64,000 nt of DNA from an uncultured Eubacterium sp. (GCA_947178105.1 CAMWXD010000004.1:1-64000); one strand, 5' to 3'. Positions 45,749 to 57,005 are shown, numbered from the stretch's first letter. The notes: a model not told the origin generated them from the letters alone. Numbers and translations are program-made.

Positions 45749-46130
45749 CTGTCAGTTCTCCATATTTTTCATAATTGGTAATCCTGGCAATCTGATTTTG
45801 TTCATCCACAAAAACGACCTTCGGCTTATGCTCTTTTGCTTCTTCCGGCGTCATTTGTGCATAACTCATCAATATAATATGATCTCCCACAGCCACCTGC
45901 CTGGCTGCCGCGCCGTTTAGGCAGATCATGCCGGAGCCGGCTTCGCCTGCGATCGTATATGTCTCAAAGCGGTTCCCGTTTTCGATATCCACGATCTGCA
46001 CCAGCTCATACTCTAAGATGCCGGCAGCGTCCAGCAAATCTGTATCTACCGTAATGCTACCAACATAATTTAACTCTGCCTGCCTGACAACCGCACGGTG
46101 GATCTTTCCTTTTAACATTGTGAGATTCAT
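45732..46130 (-). CDS. panD: Aspartate 1-decarboxylase
   Basis: A 132-residue pyruvoyl enzyme that makes beta-alanine from aspartate for pantothenate synthesis. The self-cleavage site Gly-Ser is in NYVGSITVD near residue 24, followed by [15 protein letters not shown] and the [16 protein letters not shown] core. The start at 46130 is just after AAGGAGG. It is the last gene of panBCD, and its 3' end is duplicated in tandem. Confidence 0.95.
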   Translation of the reverse strand: MNLTMLKGKIHRAVVRQAELNYVGSITVDTDLLDAAGILEYELVQIVDIENGNRFETYTIAGEAGSGMICLNGAAARQVAVGDHIILMSYAQMTPEEAKEHKPKVVFVDEQNQIARITNYEKYGELTENYVK

Positions 46131-46140
46131 AAAAGCCTCC

Positions 46141-46995
46141 TTATTTTTCAACAATAAAGTTATCGATCAGCCTTGTCTTGCCGATATACACGGCGATTGC
46201 GACTAATATGGCGCCATGCGCCGCGTCTATAGCCTCGATCGGCGTGATCGAATCAAAATCCACCACATCCACATAATCGATCTTTGCCATCGGCTCTTTT
46301 TCAATCTCCTGCGTGATTGCCTGCCTGACCGCCTGTGCACGCGTCTCTCCGGCATCTACCAAAGCCTTTCCGATATGCAGGCTGCGGCTCAATACCAGCG
46401 CCGCCTGGCGCTCCTGCTCATTCAGGTACGTATTTCTGGAGCTTTTTGCAAGCCCGTCCGCTTCCCGGACAATCGGGCAGCCGATAATCTCAGTGCCTAC
46501 ATTCAAGTCACGTACCATCCGCCGCACCACTGCCAACTGCTGCGCATCCTTCTGTCCAAAATATGCCCGGTCCGGCGTCACAATATGAAACAATTTTAAT
46601 ACGACCGTCTGCACTCCGCGAAAATGCACCGGACGGCTCTTTCCACACAACTGTGCTGTCAGCCCATCCATATCCACATAAGAACAAAATCCCGGCGCAT
46701 ACATCTCTTCCGGCTCTGGATGAAAAATCAAATCCACACCAGCTTCCCCACACAGCTTAGCGTCTTTTTCCAGATCCCTCGGATAACTTTCCAGGTCTTC
46801 ATTCGGCGCAAACTGCATCGGGTTTACAAAGATACTGACAACCACACGGTCGTTCTCCTTCCTGGCCGCATCCATCAGGCTTTTATGCCCTTCATGGAGA
46901 TATCCCATTGTCGGGACAAAGCCAACGGAAAGGCCGGACTTTTTCCACTCGCCGACCTGCAGGCGGACACTTTCTATTTTATCTGCTATTACCAT
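46141..46995 (-). CDS. panC: Pantothenate synthetase
   Basis: A 284-residue ligase joining pantoate and beta-alanine with ATP. It has the HIGH-like [15 protein letters not shown], the [21 protein letters not shown] region and the KMSKS-like nucleotide loop KSSRNTYL. It starts 15 bp after panB and ends 10 bp before panD. Confidence 0.96.
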   Translation of the reverse strand: MVIADKIESVRLQVGEWKKSGLSVGFVPTMGYLHEGHKSLMDAARKENDRVVVSIFVNPMQFAPNEDLESYPRDLEKDAKLCGEAGVDLIFHPEPEEMYAPGFCSYVDMDGLTAQLCGKSRPVHFRGVQTVVLKLFHIVTPDRAYFGQKDAQQLAVVRRMVRDLNVGTEIIGCPIVREADGLAKSSRNTYLNEQERQAALVLSRSLHIGKALVDAGETRAQAVRQAITQEIEKEPMAKIDYVDVVDFDSITPIEAIDAAHGAILVAIAVYIGKTRLIDNFIVEK

Positions 46996-47010
46996 TTCTA
47001 ACTCCCTGAC

Positions 47011-47838
47011 CTAATATAATTTATCAATAATCGTCTCGTCCATCTTAAACGTATGTTCCTCTGCCGGAAAACTACCGTCTGCGATCTCCTGTTTATACGC
47101 AGCAAATGCTTCTTTCATCAGGCTGCCAACCTGTGCATACTGCTTTGCGAATTTCGGCGCCATATCTGCGTACATCGCCAGCATGTCCTGGTATACAAGT
47201 ACCTGGCCGTCGCACCCTGCGCCTGCCCCGATGCCGATTGTCGGTATGCCGATACTGTCTGTCACCTTTTTTGCTAACGCCTGCGGCACACATTCCAACA
47301 CAATCGCAAAAGCGCCTGCCTGCTCGATGGCACGCGCCTCATCCAAAATACGCTGCGCCGCTTCCTCGCCTTTGCCCTGTACCTTAAAGCCGCCAAACGC
47401 ATTCACCGACTGCGGCGTAAGCCCGATATGCCCGCAGACAGGGATCGACGCCTTGACAATCGCTTTGATATGTTCACACACTTCGATGCCGCCTTCCAGC
47501 TTCACCGCCTGTGCACGCCCTTCTTTCATCAGCCGGCCTGCATTCACGACCGCATCATATACAGACGCCTGATACGACATAAACGGCATATCGACAATTA
47601 ACAGCGCGTTTTTTACGCCCCTTGCTACCGCTGCGCTATGATGGATCATATCCTCCATGGTGACGGATATCGTGTCGTCATAGCCAAGCATGACCATTCC
47701 GAGAGAATCCCCGACCAGGATTGCATCGATTCCCGCTTCATCAACCAGCTTTGCCGTCGTATAATCATACGCTGTCAGCATCGCCAGCTTCTGTCCCTTC
47801 GCCTTTGCCTCCCTGAATGTAACAGATGTGTTCTTCAT
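47011..47838 (-). CDS. panB: 3-methyl-2-oxobutanoate hydroxymethyltransferase
   Basis: A 275-residue enzyme making ketopantoate with methylene-tetrahydrofolate. Motifs include [39 protein letters not shown] and IGLTPQSV, and [17 protein letters not shown] near the end. First gene of the panBCD operon. No strong promoter was pinned down in the gap upstream. Confidence 0.96.
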   Translation of the reverse strand: MKNTSVTFREAKAKGQKLAMLTAYDYTTAKLVDEAGIDAILVGDSLGMVMLGYDDTISVTMEDMIHHSAAVARGVKNALLIVDMPFMSYQASVYDAVVNAGRLMKEGRAQAVKLEGGIEVCEHIKAIVKASIPVCGHIGLTPQSVNAFGGFKVQGKGEEAAQRILDEARAIEQAGAFAIVLECVPQALAKKVTDSIGIPTIGIGAGAGCDGQVLVYQDMLAMYADMAPKFAKQYAQVGSLMKEAFAAYKQEIADGSFPAEEHTFKMDETIIDKLY

Positions 47839-48110
47839 AATCCAATTTTCCCTTCTTCATACAGATAGATTTTGTCTGGAATCAGTGATCTGTACACCGA
47901 TCCCTTACTGAACGGGAACAACCTGGTTTTTATACATTGTCATTTTTATCCTGCACGCTTTCAAGTCAAACCTTTTCGCAAAGTGTCTGCTCCCCGGCTA
48001 TGAATCCAAATGGCAATCAAAAATCATTTGATACAGTTTCTTCTGAATACCGTTCGTCTGACAATATACCACAAATGGGTTGAGATTTCAATATTTTGCA
48101 TAGATGTGCT
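47839..48110. other. Gap upstream of panB without a gene
   Basis: No gene, RNA gene or clear riboswitch seen. Possible but weak promoter elements face panB (minus strand TTGACT and, further on, TATAAA). Confidence 0.4.
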
Positions 48111-48152
48111 GAAAAAAAGACAAGCATGAGAAGCCGCAAAGCCCCCATGCTT
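48111..48152 (-). terminator. Terminator after the FNT-family gene
   Basis: On the minus strand AAGCATG / CATGCTT with a GGGGC/GCTTC-rich inner region, then GTCTTTTTTTC, seven bases after the stop. Confidence 0.8.
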
Positions 48153-48158
48153 AAGATT

Positions 48159-48776
48159 TTATGCCATTTTGCGCACAAGCGGGATCAGCGCCGCGCCTGC
48201 CGAATTTCCTAGCGTAATAACCAAAATACCAGCGATCGCCCGCAGCGACCAGGCGCTGCCTGCAAAGAAATAAAACATATCCGCTATACAATGCTCAAAG
48301 CCGCACAAAATAAAGGCTGCCACTCCCATAAACAAAATGATCGGATTGCCTGTGGCTTTGTAGCCGTCTACAGCCGCAAACATTAAAAATCCGCAGAAAA
48401 CAGCCAGTAAAAACAGGCTTGAAAACGAATCCTTCATTTTCGCCCCGCATACCAAAGCCGCCTGCTCACAAATGCCGCTGATCCTTGTCTGGCTGACTGC
48501 TGCGGCAGTAAGCCCTGTCCCGGCGAGATTGCCAAGCCAGATCACAAGCAGGCTCGCCAGATAGGACGGAGGCTGGCTAACTAGATAGCCGACCTTTCCC
48601 GTATACAAATTCAGCCCATGGACACAGATCGTATACAATCCCACTGTAAACATCAGCGCCCCTGCCACCTTATTTTCCACCGACAAATATACAACCCCGC
48701 CAATCCCGATCGCAATGCCCGCCAGTACCGCCAGCGCAAACATATGCACATACTCTTTGATCCTTTTGTTTTCCAT
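48159..48776 (-). CDS. Formate/nitrite transporter family channel (short form)
   Basis: A 205-residue FNT-like membrane protein with about six helices. Family marks: GIAIGIGGVVYLSVENK in helix 1, NLYTGKVGYL, LVIWLGNLAGTGL, and FEHCIADMFYFFAG near the pore His, and ITLGNSAGAAL. Typical FNT channels have 250-290 residues, so this is short. It could carry formate, nitrite or hydrosulfide; the last would suit the sulfur genes, but that is only a guess. It follows the small CxxC protein by 40 bp. Confidence 0.82.
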   Translation of the reverse strand: MENKRIKEYVHMFALAVLAGIAIGIGGVVYLSVENKVAGALMFTVGLYTICVHGLNLYTGKVGYLVSQPPSYLASLLVIWLGNLAGTGLTAAAVSQTRISGICEQAALVCGAKMKDSFSSLFLLAVFCGFLMFAAVDGYKATGNPIILFMGVAAFILCGFEHCIADMFYFFAGSAWSLRAIAGILVITLGNSAGAALIPLVRKMA

Positions 48777-48816
48777 ACCTGCTCTTCCTATCCAGCCCCG
48801 TCTTTTCTGCCGTTTC

Positions 48817-49047
48817 TTAATATTCCTTTGCTACATCGCTCAGCCCGTACATTTCTTTAAATATCTGCAAATCCTTTTCATTGCGTACAAACATCACTTC
48901 ATGGAATTTGCCGCTGCGCAGGTCTTTAAATCCAGCCACCTGCTCCCCATTGCAAATACTGCACTTTAAGATCGGCTTTTCATTGACTTTGTCATACTCC
49001 CGCTTTTCCAACGCCTGCTTCTTATTATTTTTGTTTTGAAACAACAT
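48817..49047 (-). CDS. Small conserved CxxC protein of unknown function
   Basis: A 76-residue soluble protein starting MLFQNKNNKKQ. It has one CSIC pair (LKCSICNGEQVAGFKD), suited to a metal or redox role, and the end EKDLQIFKEMYGLSDVAKEY. It looks like a small Clostridia family that I cannot assign to a function. The start at 49047 is nine bases after AGAGG; a GTG three codons earlier is in frame. It has its own promoter, sited over the 3' end of the ABC permease gene. Confidence 0.7.
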   Translation of the reverse strand: MLFQNKNNKKQALEKREYDKVNEKPILKCSICNGEQVAGFKDLRSGKFHEVMFVRNEKDLQIFKEMYGLSDVAKEY

Positions 49048-49098
49048 TCTGTCCACCCTCTTCCAGAGCCGTTTTCCGTCACTGCTACTGCTGCCTCT

Positions 49099-49127
49099 AT
49101 TATATGCGAAAACCAGAGATTACGCAA
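49099..49127 (-). promoter_or_regulatory. Promoter of the CxxC protein and FNT genes
   Basis: On the minus strand TTGCGT (49127-49122), 17 bp, TATAAT (49104-49099), directly after the end of the ABC permease gene. Confidence 0.7.
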
Positions 49128-49130
49128 GAG

Positions 49131-51539
49131 CTATTCCTGATACCTGATCCGCTCCACCAAAGACTCCTTTTTCAGGTTCCTGCTCAGCAAATACGACAGT
49201 ACCGCTTGCAGCGCAGCGATCACCAACGCCATGCATACAATTTCTTTTGCCGGAACATGGTATGCATTGATCCCATATACCGCATTCTTCTTTGCATAGC
49301 AAAAGAGCACATACCCCAACGGAAGCCCGGCAAATACCGCAACCAGCACTGTCCCTGCTGAAAACAGCAGGCCCTGGAGCTGCATACTCGCATTCAACTG
49401 CCGGTTCGTCATTCCGACTGCCTGCAAGATGCCATATTCCTGCTTTTTTGTAATCACATTTAAAATCATTGTATTCGCCAGATTCATAAATCCAATCAGC
49501 CCCAAAACCACCAAAAACAGATAACATGCTGACTTGATCCACCGGACAGCAAGCTGTGCTGTATGCCATTCCTGCGCATACGCTGTCATCATCACATGCT
49601 CTGTCCCGTCCAACAGCCGTTCCAGCTCCGCCTGCACCGCTTCTGCATCCTCCTGCGCGCAGTCTACCCATAGCCAGCCCAGCGAAGCCCCCGAAAGCCC
49701 CATTTTTTCATACATCGCTTCCGTAATCACAAAGTCCGCGGGCGCAAGCAAAAAAGCACCTGCCAGCGTAGCGTTTACCGTTGCCGTTTCTGCTCCATTA
49801 CACACCTCCGCCGTCAAAGGCTGGCGCAGCCGATACCCCTCCTGTTCCAAGGCATAAGAGTATCCATAATAAAAATACGGCTCCTCCTCCCCTTCCCGGA
49901 AATCCACATCGCCCGATACTCCCTGCTGCTTTGCCTGTTCAAAGCTTTCCTCATCAAACACTGCAATATCGATCTTTTCGCCAGAAAGCTCCGCAGAAAG
50001 TATATTTCTGGTTTTTATCCCTGTCACTCCTTCTATTTCCAGGATTTTTTGGATCAGCGCATGGTTCAAAGGATTTTCTTTCAGTATGGCATCCAGATTG
50101 TTTTCCGAATAAGCCTCATCCTCCTGATCATATATCAGTTCTATTTGAAATTGCCCATATTCCACATTTCTTCTGGCTTCAAAATCCACGTCCATATTTC
50201 CGACACAATTTGCCAAGACCACAAACAGTACACACGATAACCCCATCGTAACAATCGTCATTGCCGTCCGCTTTTTATTTGCCGCAATATTTGCCGCTGC
50301 CAGCGCACGCACATTCATGCTTGCCCTGCCCTTACGAAACCCAGCTTGCCGCTTTCCTGTGCTTTCCATATAACGCAGCGCATCGACCGGCGATATGGCG
50401 CCTGCTATTTTCATCGGCCTGCGCAGCGCCAGCAGCACGGTAAGCAATGCCAGCCCCACAGCCAGCAGCAGCATCGCAGGCGAAAAAATACCAACCTTCG
50501 TTTCAACCATCACCCCGCCATTGGCTATTAACCATTGGATACATCCACACGAAACGGCTTCTCCCGCCACGGCTCCCGCTGGTATGCTGCACACCGCCAG
50601 AAAAAGCCCTTCCTGATAAATCAGGCTGCGCATCTGCTTTTTCGTAGCGCCAAGGGCACGTATTTTTCCATATTCCCGAATGTTCTGTACAATACCTACC
50701 TGAAAGATATGATAAACAATCATGACCGAAAACAAAATGACCGCAGCTACAAGCACTCCGACAAACGCCATAATCTCAGCACCCAGATTCAGAGTATACA
50801 TCAGGTACAGCGAATTTACAGCCACATTCTTTTCCTCGATGCCGCAGCGGCGCGCAAGCTCCACAATCACGTCCTGCGCGTCGCTCACAGTAACCGGCAC
50901 CTCATCTGCCAGCCGAAACACCACGATATCAGCCGCTTCTTCGTTTTGCTCCTGTGCCTCCACAAAAGCCTGCGAAACATATAGCATAAACACATTTTGT
51001 TCCGCCTCTTCTTCCTGGGGCTTTAAAATACCGCTGACCTTAAACGTAAACGCCCCATATGGATGCTTCATATCCCGCCGGTAATCCAGCGTCACCGTAT
51101 CACCGATATGAATATCCTTATAACCGATTTTTTCAAAAAACTCCTCCTGTGCCGCAAGCTCGCGCTCTTCCTGCGGAAATCTCCCTTCCGCAAACTGCCT
51201 GTCCATATGCAAAAGCTCTCTTGCATCCTCATCCAACGCCAAAAAGCTGTAACTTCCATCCATCCTTATAGAGCCAGCCTGCGCCACCAGCCCAATTTTG
51301 GAAAACTCCCCATGCCGCCTGATTTCCCGTAGCTGGCTCTTGCCTACATTTAAAAAAGTGCCGTAATAACTGCCGTATTTGGTATCCGCATTCGCTTTCT
51401 CTGTCCTGTATATCCAGAACGCATATGTACAGATCACCGTCAGCAGCACGGTTGTCAAAAAGACAGCCGCCATGATCAGGATGCTTCTTGTCTTATTTTT
51501 CTTATTGTTGCTCCATGCGATCCTCGAAATTGTTTTCAT
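49131..51539 (-). CDS. FtsX/MacB-type ABC transporter permease
   Basis: An 802-residue permease with two FtsX domains. It has an N-terminal membrane helix after [19 protein letters not shown], a large extracytoplasmic region, three helices near residues 255-375, then a second N-terminal-like [13 protein letters not shown] helix (about 425), another extracytoplasmic region and three final helices. The segments [17 protein letters not shown] and [19 protein letters not shown] are the coupling helices of the two halves. It probably exports peptides or acts in antimicrobial peptide resistance. Its start overlaps the ATPase gene (ATGA). Confidence 0.92.
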   Translation of the reverse strand: MKTISRIAWSNNKKNKTRSILIMAAVFLTTVLLTVICTYAFWIYRTEKANADTKYGSYYGTFLNVGKSQLREIRRHGEFSKIGLVAQAGSIRMDGSYSFLALDEDARELLHMDRQFAEGRFPQEERELAAQEEFFEKIGYKDIHIGDTVTLDYRRDMKHPYGAFTFKVSGILKPQEEEAEQNVFMLYVSQAFVEAQEQNEEAADIVVFRLADEVPVTVSDAQDVIVELARRCGIEEKNVAVNSLYLMYTLNLGAEIMAFVGVLVAAVILFSVMIVYHIFQVGIVQNIREYGKIRALGATKKQMRSLIYQEGLFLAVCSIPAGAVAGEAVSCGCIQWLIANGGVMVETKVGIFSPAMLLLAVGLALLTVLLALRRPMKIAGAISPVDALRYMESTGKRQAGFRKGRASMNVRALAAANIAANKKRTAMTIVTMGLSCVLFVVLANCVGNMDVDFEARRNVEYGQFQIELIYDQEDEAYSENNLDAILKENPLNHALIQKILEIEGVTGIKTRNILSAELSGEKIDIAVFDEESFEQAKQQGVSGDVDFREGEEEPYFYYGYSYALEQEGYRLRQPLTAEVCNGAETATVNATLAGAFLLAPADFVITEAMYEKMGLSGASLGWLWVDCAQEDAEAVQAELERLLDGTEHVMMTAYAQEWHTAQLAVRWIKSACYLFLVVLGLIGFMNLANTMILNVITKKQEYGILQAVGMTNRQLNASMQLQGLLFSAGTVLVAVFAGLPLGYVLFCYAKKNAVYGINAYHVPAKEIVCMALVIAALQAVLSYLLSRNLKKESLVERIRYQE

Positions 51540-52210
51540 GAAAAACCCACCACCCGTCCGTCCTCCATGACCATCATCCGATCTGCCGCCTGTGCAATCT
51601 CTTCGTCATGCGTAATCATAACAATCGTCTGCCCATACCTCTGCGCAGACATTTTCAGCAGCGCAACCACTTCCTCACTCGTACGCGAATCCAGATTTCC
51701 CGTCGGTTCATCCGCAAACACAAGATCCGGCTTTGCTGCCAGCGCCCGCGCGATTGCAACCCTCTGCTGCTGCCCGCCAGACAACGCATTCGGCAGATGA
51801 TGCAGCCTGTTTTCCAGGCAAAGCGCCCGAATCAGCTCATCGATATACGCCTTATCCACATGCTGCCCATCCAGCCCAAGCGGAAGCACAATATTCTCCC
51901 ATACATTGATCGACGACACGAGATTAAACGCCTGGAAAACAAACCCGATTTTCCTCCTGCGAAAAATCGCCAGCTCCTCCTCCTTCATTTTCGAAAGATC
52001 CTTTCCCCGGACAAACACACTGCCCGAAGTCGGCGTATCCAGCCCGCTCAGCAAATGCAGCAGAGTACTTTTCCCAGAACCCGATTTCCCGACGATCGCC
52101 GCAAATTCACCCTGCCCAACAGCAAGATGGACGCCGTCCACCGCCTTCACCTGATTTTCCCCGGCTCCGTAATATTTGCAAAGATTTTTTGCCTGTAAAA
52201 TGGTATGCAT
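51536..52210 (-). CDS. MacB/LolD-type ABC transporter ATPase
   Basis: A 224-residue ATPase with Walker [11 protein letters not shown]-loop FVFQAFNLV, signature [15 protein letters not shown], Walker [13 protein letters not shown] and the H-loop ITHDEEIA. The start at 52210 lies eight bases after AAGGAG. The group with a kinase downstream is typical of peptide-sensing detoxification modules; here, though, a toxin-antitoxin pair lies between. Confidence 0.95.
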   Translation of the reverse strand: MHTILQAKNLCKYYGAGENQVKAVDGVHLAVGQGEFAAIVGKSGSGKSTLLHLLSGLDTPTSGSVFVRGKDLSKMKEEELAIFRRRKIGFVFQAFNLVSSINVWENIVLPLGLDGQHVDKAYIDELIRALCLENRLHHLPNALSGGQQQRVAIARALAAKPDLVFADEPTGNLDSRTSEEVVALLKMSAQRYGQTIVMITHDEEIAQAADRMMVMEDGRVVGFS

Positions 52211-52271
52211 TTCGTAAGCTCCTTTCCATGTTATTGGCATTACTGCCTATATTCTTATCTTATCATCCAAA

Positions 52272-52315
52272 GCTTACGGTTTGCTTTCAATTAGAGCGGA
52301 AAATGCTTACGGTTT
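52272..52315 (-). promoter_or_regulatory. Direct repeats 33 bp apart upstream of the ABC transporter
   Basis: On the minus strand AAACCGTAAGC occurs twice, at 52315-52305 and 52282-52272, with start positions exactly 33 bp (three helical turns) apart, in the gap before the ABC ATPase gene. Such same-face direct repeats are usual binding sites of OmpR-type regulators, though none is encoded beside them. Confidence 0.6.
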
Positions 52316-52331
52316 TGTAAGAATCAAAATC

Positions 52332-52832
52332 CTACCGATACTTTTCTGCCGCATTTAACAGTGCTTCATATAATTCGTTCTTAATATGTCTTCCTGAATC
52401 CTTCAAAATTTCTATCGACTGGACAGTTTCAGAAAAATTAATTGCACCTTTCTCCAAAGCAAGCATCAAAATACCCATTGTCCCCATAATTCTTATCCCC
52501 ATCTGTTTGGCAACCTTTCTCCCTTTTACCTCATCAATCAAAAGCAAATCCCCTTGCTGCTCATCCGTTAAAATCATAGCCTCACTCTCTCCCACATCCA
52601 AACCCGTGGCTCTGCGCAAAACACTAACCATTGTTTTATTGGTTACTTCAACAACCTGAATAAATTCACAGCTTTTAATCTCTTGTGCTTCTTTTTTGAA
52701 AGAAGCATTTGCAGTTAATTCCTGAAAAACAGCTTCTGGAATTTGAACCTCACCAAATAGCTTATTCAGCAATACTAACTTTTCTATTTTCATCAGAGAG
52801 ATCAGAGGCGTCGTATCTGCTATTACAATCAT
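52332..52832 (-). CDS. DUF3368-type PIN-like toxin
   Basis: A 166-residue protein with a PIN-type nuclease pattern: Asp in VIADTTPLISL, Glu in GLDVGESEAMIL and Asp in LLLIDEVKGRKVAK. The DUF3368 family is commonly encoded with a UPF0175 antitoxin, as here (four-base overlap). It would act as an RNase toxin. The pair lies between the ABC transporter and its apparent kinase. Confidence 0.85.
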   Translation of the reverse strand: MIVIADTTPLISLMKIEKLVLLNKLFGEVQIPEAVFQELTANASFKKEAQEIKSCEFIQVVEVTNKTMVSVLRRATGLDVGESEAMILTDEQQGDLLLIDEVKGRKVAKQMGIRIMGTMGILMLALEKGAINFSETVQSIEILKDSGRHIKNELYEALLNAAEKYR

Positions 52833-53110
52833 ACAGTGTGATCCTCCATCTCGTGAAATGCTCGAATTTCTTCTTCTACTTCTGAAAAATCCATACTATA
52901 ATATGGTATCCCCAAATCCTCATAAATTTGAATTAACTCATATTTATTCATTCCCAACATTTCAGCAGCTCGTCCATGAGAAATTGTCTGATTTAAAATA
53001 TAAGGATACAACAGCAATGCATTTCTTTGTGTTTCTGCCTTTTTATCCAAACTCGACAGAAAGGATTTCATTTCACTTGATACTTTTATTTCATATCCAA
53101 CCAACTCCAT
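52829..53110 (-). CDS. UPF0175 family antitoxin
   Basis: A 93-residue protein beginning MELVGYEIKVSSEMKSFLSS, with a helix-turn-helix SHGRAAEMLGMNKYELIQIYEDLGIPYY, the hallmark of UPF0175, and an acidic tail EVEEEIRAFHEMEDH. It precedes and overlaps the DUF3368 toxin. A strong AAAGGAGG site lies upstream. Confidence 0.88.
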   Translation of the reverse strand: MELVGYEIKVSSEMKSFLSSLDKKAETQRNALLLYPYILNQTISHGRAAEMLGMNKYELIQIYEDLGIPYYSMDFSEVEEEIRAFHEMEDHTV

Positions 53111-53196
53111 AAAAACCTCCTTTATTCCACTATTAACTTCTGTTCTATTATACTATTTTATATGAAAACGCACCATGTATTTCCACATTTCTCTTT

Positions 53197-54447
53197 CTAT
53201 TTCGGAATATGCACCACAAAAATACTCCCCGGATACCCCTCCTTTTTCCCTCTCCCATATCTTACCGACACATTCCCATGGTGCTCCTCAATAATCCTCC
53301 TCACCAAATACAGCCCAACGCCAGAGCCGCTTTCCTCCTGTACCCGTTTCTCACTGCCCCTGTAAAAGCGCTGGAATACTTTATGCTGCTCCTTTTTTGG
53401 TATCCCAATTCCCTGGTCTGCGATCTCAATCCGCACAAAGCTTGCCTGCTTTTGTATCCCAATCCGTACCTCACTGCCCGCGGGACTGTATTTCACCGCA
53501 TTATCCAGCAGGTTCATAAATGCCTCGCAAAGCCACTTTGCATCCTGCAAAACTTCAAGCCTTTCCACCTCCGGCTTATAATCAAAGACAAGCTCGACCT
53601 GCCTGGCAGCAGCCTTTGGATAAATCCGGTTCACCGCTGCCAGCAGCGTATCCAGCAGCAGCGCCCGCTGCTGCACAACCTGAATCATTCCCGCCTCCAT
53701 ATGCGAGATCTGTACCAGCGCATCCAGCAAAGCTTCCAGCCCATCCAACTCCTGCCTGCACCGCGCATAAAACTCTGCTCGTTCCTCCTCGCACAGCGCC
53801 TGGCGCTCCAACACTGTAAAACAGGTGTCCAGCGCTGCGACAGGCGTCTTTAACTGATGGGAAAGGTCAGTCACAATCCCCTTTGTCCGTTCCTTTTCCA
53901 TATATGCCTGCTCCCGCATGGTATCCAGTTCTTCCCTAAGCATTTCCAACTGGCAAAATACATCCTCTTCTTCCGCCTCACAGCCCGGAAAACATCCGCC
54001 CCTGTAATGCCCCGCTGGCTCTGCAAATGCCCCTTTATTCCGAAGCTCCATCATTTTCAGGCGAAGCATCCTCAAATATTCCTTATACGCCTGCGCGCGC
54101 CGCTTTCTATACACATACGCCCCTGTCAGGCATACCGCGAAAAATACCACTGATCCTGCCGCGAAAACAATACACTGTTTTAAAAAATAAATATAATACC
54201 CGTTCAGAAAACTGTTCCCGTAGCCATACTGCTCCAACAACTGCCCAGCCTGCGCTTTTGCCTCTTTATCCTTCTTTGCACCCTTTATTAAGCTGGCCGC
54301 CCGATCCAGCCCGTCCTCGCCATCTGCGGCAGCCAGCTCGCACAAGATTGCCATTTTATCCCGATAGTTTACATAACAGACAAAATCAAAGTACAAATTG
54401 CATAACACAAATCCGCCAAATAAAATTATTATCCAAATACGTTTCAT
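53197..54447 (-). CDS. Orphan sensor histidine kinase
   Basis: A 416-residue kinase with two membrane helices (about 4-24 and 88-110), a short sensor loop between, a coiled linker, the phosphoacceptor site GIVTDLSHQLKTPVAALD and the ATP-binding boxes NLLDNAVKYSP, IADQGIGIP and GSGVGLYLVRRI. No response regulator gene lies on either side. The start ATG at 54447 has no credible ribosome site (it reads TTGGTTGGCAT) and follows the gdhA terminator by only 25 bp. In similar loci the regulator precedes the kinase, so it may have been lost. Confidence 0.9.
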   Translation of the reverse strand: MKRIWIIILFGGFVLCNLYFDFVCYVNYRDKMAILCELAAADGEDGLDRAASLIKGAKKDKEAKAQAGQLLEQYGYGNSFLNGYYIYFLKQCIVFAAGSVVFFAVCLTGAYVYRKRRAQAYKEYLRMLRLKMMELRNKGAFAEPAGHYRGGCFPGCEAEEEDVFCQLEMLREELDTMREQAYMEKERTKGIVTDLSHQLKTPVAALDTCFTVLERQALCEEERAEFYARCRQELDGLEALLDALVQISHMEAGMIQVVQQRALLLDTLLAAVNRIYPKAAARQVELVFDYKPEVERLEVLQDAKWLCEAFMNLLDNAVKYSPAGSEVRIGIQKQASFVRIEIADQGIGIPKKEQHKVFQRFYRGSEKRVQEESGSGVGLYLVRRIIEEHHGNVSVRYGRGKKEGYPGSIFVVHIPK

Positions 54448-54471
54448 ATGCCAACCAATTTTTTTAGAACA

Positions 54472-54497
54472 GAAAAGGACTCCGAAGAGTCCTTTTC
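54472..54497 (-). terminator. Terminator after gdhA
   Basis: A perfect 11-bp stem (GAAAAGGACTC / GAGTCCTTTTC) closed by a TTCG tetraloop on the minus strand, with a TTTTC arm and TGTTCT tail, 13 bp after the stop. Confidence 0.85.
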
Positions 54498-54510
54498 TTT
54501 CACCTGTGTT

Positions 54511-55919
<1,409 letters not shown>

Positions 55920-56166
55920 GATATTTTTCATATTTTGGCAAATTTCCTTATTTAATTAAGTCAAATATTGTACAAGCAAATGAAAATGTTAGTCTGAATG
56001 AAGTGTTGATATTTTCAGAACTGCAAGCATAGACACGCTACAATATAGATAGAAACAGACTTTTGGAAAATGCACAGAAACAGGCTTATACGAAATTCGG
56101 AAAAGCCGGAAAGTAAAAAGAATATTGCCCAGTAGAGGAAATTTCCTCTCTTATTTAATATTTCAA
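55920..56166. other. Gap between gdhA and hicA without a gene
   Basis: AT-rich DNA with no credible gene. It contains a perfect 16-bp palindrome AGAGGAAATTTCCTCT at 56134-56149, just before the hicA promoter, which might be a regulatory site. Confidence 0.4.
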
Positions 56167-56195
56167 TTGACATGTGATACTATATATGATACTAT
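56167..56195 (+). promoter_or_regulatory. Promoter of hicAB with repeated operator-like motif
   Basis: TTGACA (56167-56172), a 17-bp spacer and TACTAT (56190-56195). The spacer and -10 hold two direct copies of TGATACTATA (start points 12-13 bp apart), a probable binding site for the HicB regulator. Confidence 0.75.
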
Positions 56196-56218
56196 AATAG
56201 ATAAATGGAGGAAACAAG

Positions 56219-56446
56219 GTGCCAAACGTAAAGAAGCTAATCGAGAAAATGAATCAACAGCCGAACGGAATACGACCAGAAGAAGTTGAAAAAGTTTTAG
56301 GTGCATACGGATATGTTCCGGCAAGGCAAAAGGGAAGCCACAAGCATTACTTGAATAAAGAAACTGGGGATTTGATAACAATAAAACAAGAAAATCCATT
56401 AAAAAAGGCTTATGTGGTTGACGTGCTGAACAGGATCGGAGAGTAA
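56219..56446 (+). CDS. hicA: HicA family toxin (mRNA interferase)
   Basis: A 75-residue double-stranded-RNA-binding-fold protein beginning with GTG, 6 bases after GGAGGAAA. The catalytic His is in RQKGSHKHYLN, followed by the ITIKQENPLKKAY strand. HicA cleaves mRNA; its antitoxin HicB follows. Length and motif are typical. Confidence 0.9.
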   Translation: MPNVKKLIEKMNQQPNGIRPEEVEKVLGAYGYVPARQKGSHKHYLNKETGDLITIKQENPLKKAYVVDVLNRIGE

Positions 56447-56492
56447 TCCCCTTATCCTGGCACAACACGGCAAGCGGAAAGGAGAAAAAAGC

Positions 56493-56837
56493 GTGGAAAT
56501 TAAAGATTATATGAAATTGCCATATACAAGACTGGTGCAGGAGATGAACGACGAAAGCGGCCATTACTTCTATGGCAGGATTTTAGAACTCGACGGTTGT
56601 CAGAGTACAGGCGATACATTGGAGGAACTATATCAGAGCCTTAATGAAGCAATGGAGGGGTATTTCGAGGTAAAGCAAGAAAATAACCTGCCTATACCAG
56701 TTCCGGGAACAGCCGATAAGTACAGCGGTAAATTTGTTGTAAGACTTCCAAAGTCTTTACATCAAAGACTGGCAATAGAAGCGGAACAAGAGGGTGTAAG
56801 CCTTAATCAGTTGGCTTTATACAAGTTGGCTCTTTAA
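56493..56837 (+). CDS. hicB: HicB family antitoxin
   Basis: A 114-residue protein starting with GTG after AAAGGAG. The N-terminal part is a HicB partial-RNase-H fold (GHYFYGRILELDGCQSTGDTLEE), and the C-terminus has a ribbon-helix-helix DNA-binding segment (KFVVRLPKSLHQRLAIEAEQ and GVSLNQLALYKL). It neutralises HicA and likely represses the promoter. A 46-bp spacer separates the two genes. Confidence 0.92.
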   Translation: MEIKDYMKLPYTRLVQEMNDESGHYFYGRILELDGCQSTGDTLEELYQSLNEAMEGYFEVKQENNLPIPVPGTADKYSGKFVVRLPKSLHQRLAIEAEQEGVSLNQLALYKLAL

Positions 56838-56860
56838 AAAATAAATAGATATATAAAATT

Positions 56861-56889
56861 GGCAGGGCGTTAAAACCCTGCCTTTTTTG
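56861..56889. terminator. Terminator after hicB
   Basis: A perfect 7-bp stem GGCAGGG / CCCTGCC with an 8-nt loop, followed by TTTTTT on the plus strand. The minus strand has AATTTTATAT after the stem, so it may also stop a transcript from the promoter at 57006-57034. Confidence 0.88.
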
Positions 56890-56998
56890 TGTCCTCATTC
56901 TTCTCTATCCGGCTCATACTGAAAAATAGTACTGCTGTAAAAAATCTTCCCCAAACAATGCCCATTTTTATATACTTCTGTAAAACGATTCTTATCAT
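56870..56998 (-). ncRNA. Candidate small transcript or leaderless 42-codon membrane peptide
   Basis: A consensus promoter at 57006-57034 predicts a transcript starting near 56999 and ending at the hairpin 56861-56889, about 140 nt. An ATG lies at its first or second base and opens 42 codons with a hydrophobic middle (GIVWGRFFTAVLFFSM), stopping inside the terminator loop. There is no ribosome site. It could be a small RNA, a leaderless peptide (such as a type I toxin) or a gene remnant. Another frame over the same bases also reads as protein-like. Confidence 0.4.
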
Positions 56999-57005
56999 TG
57001 ATTCG

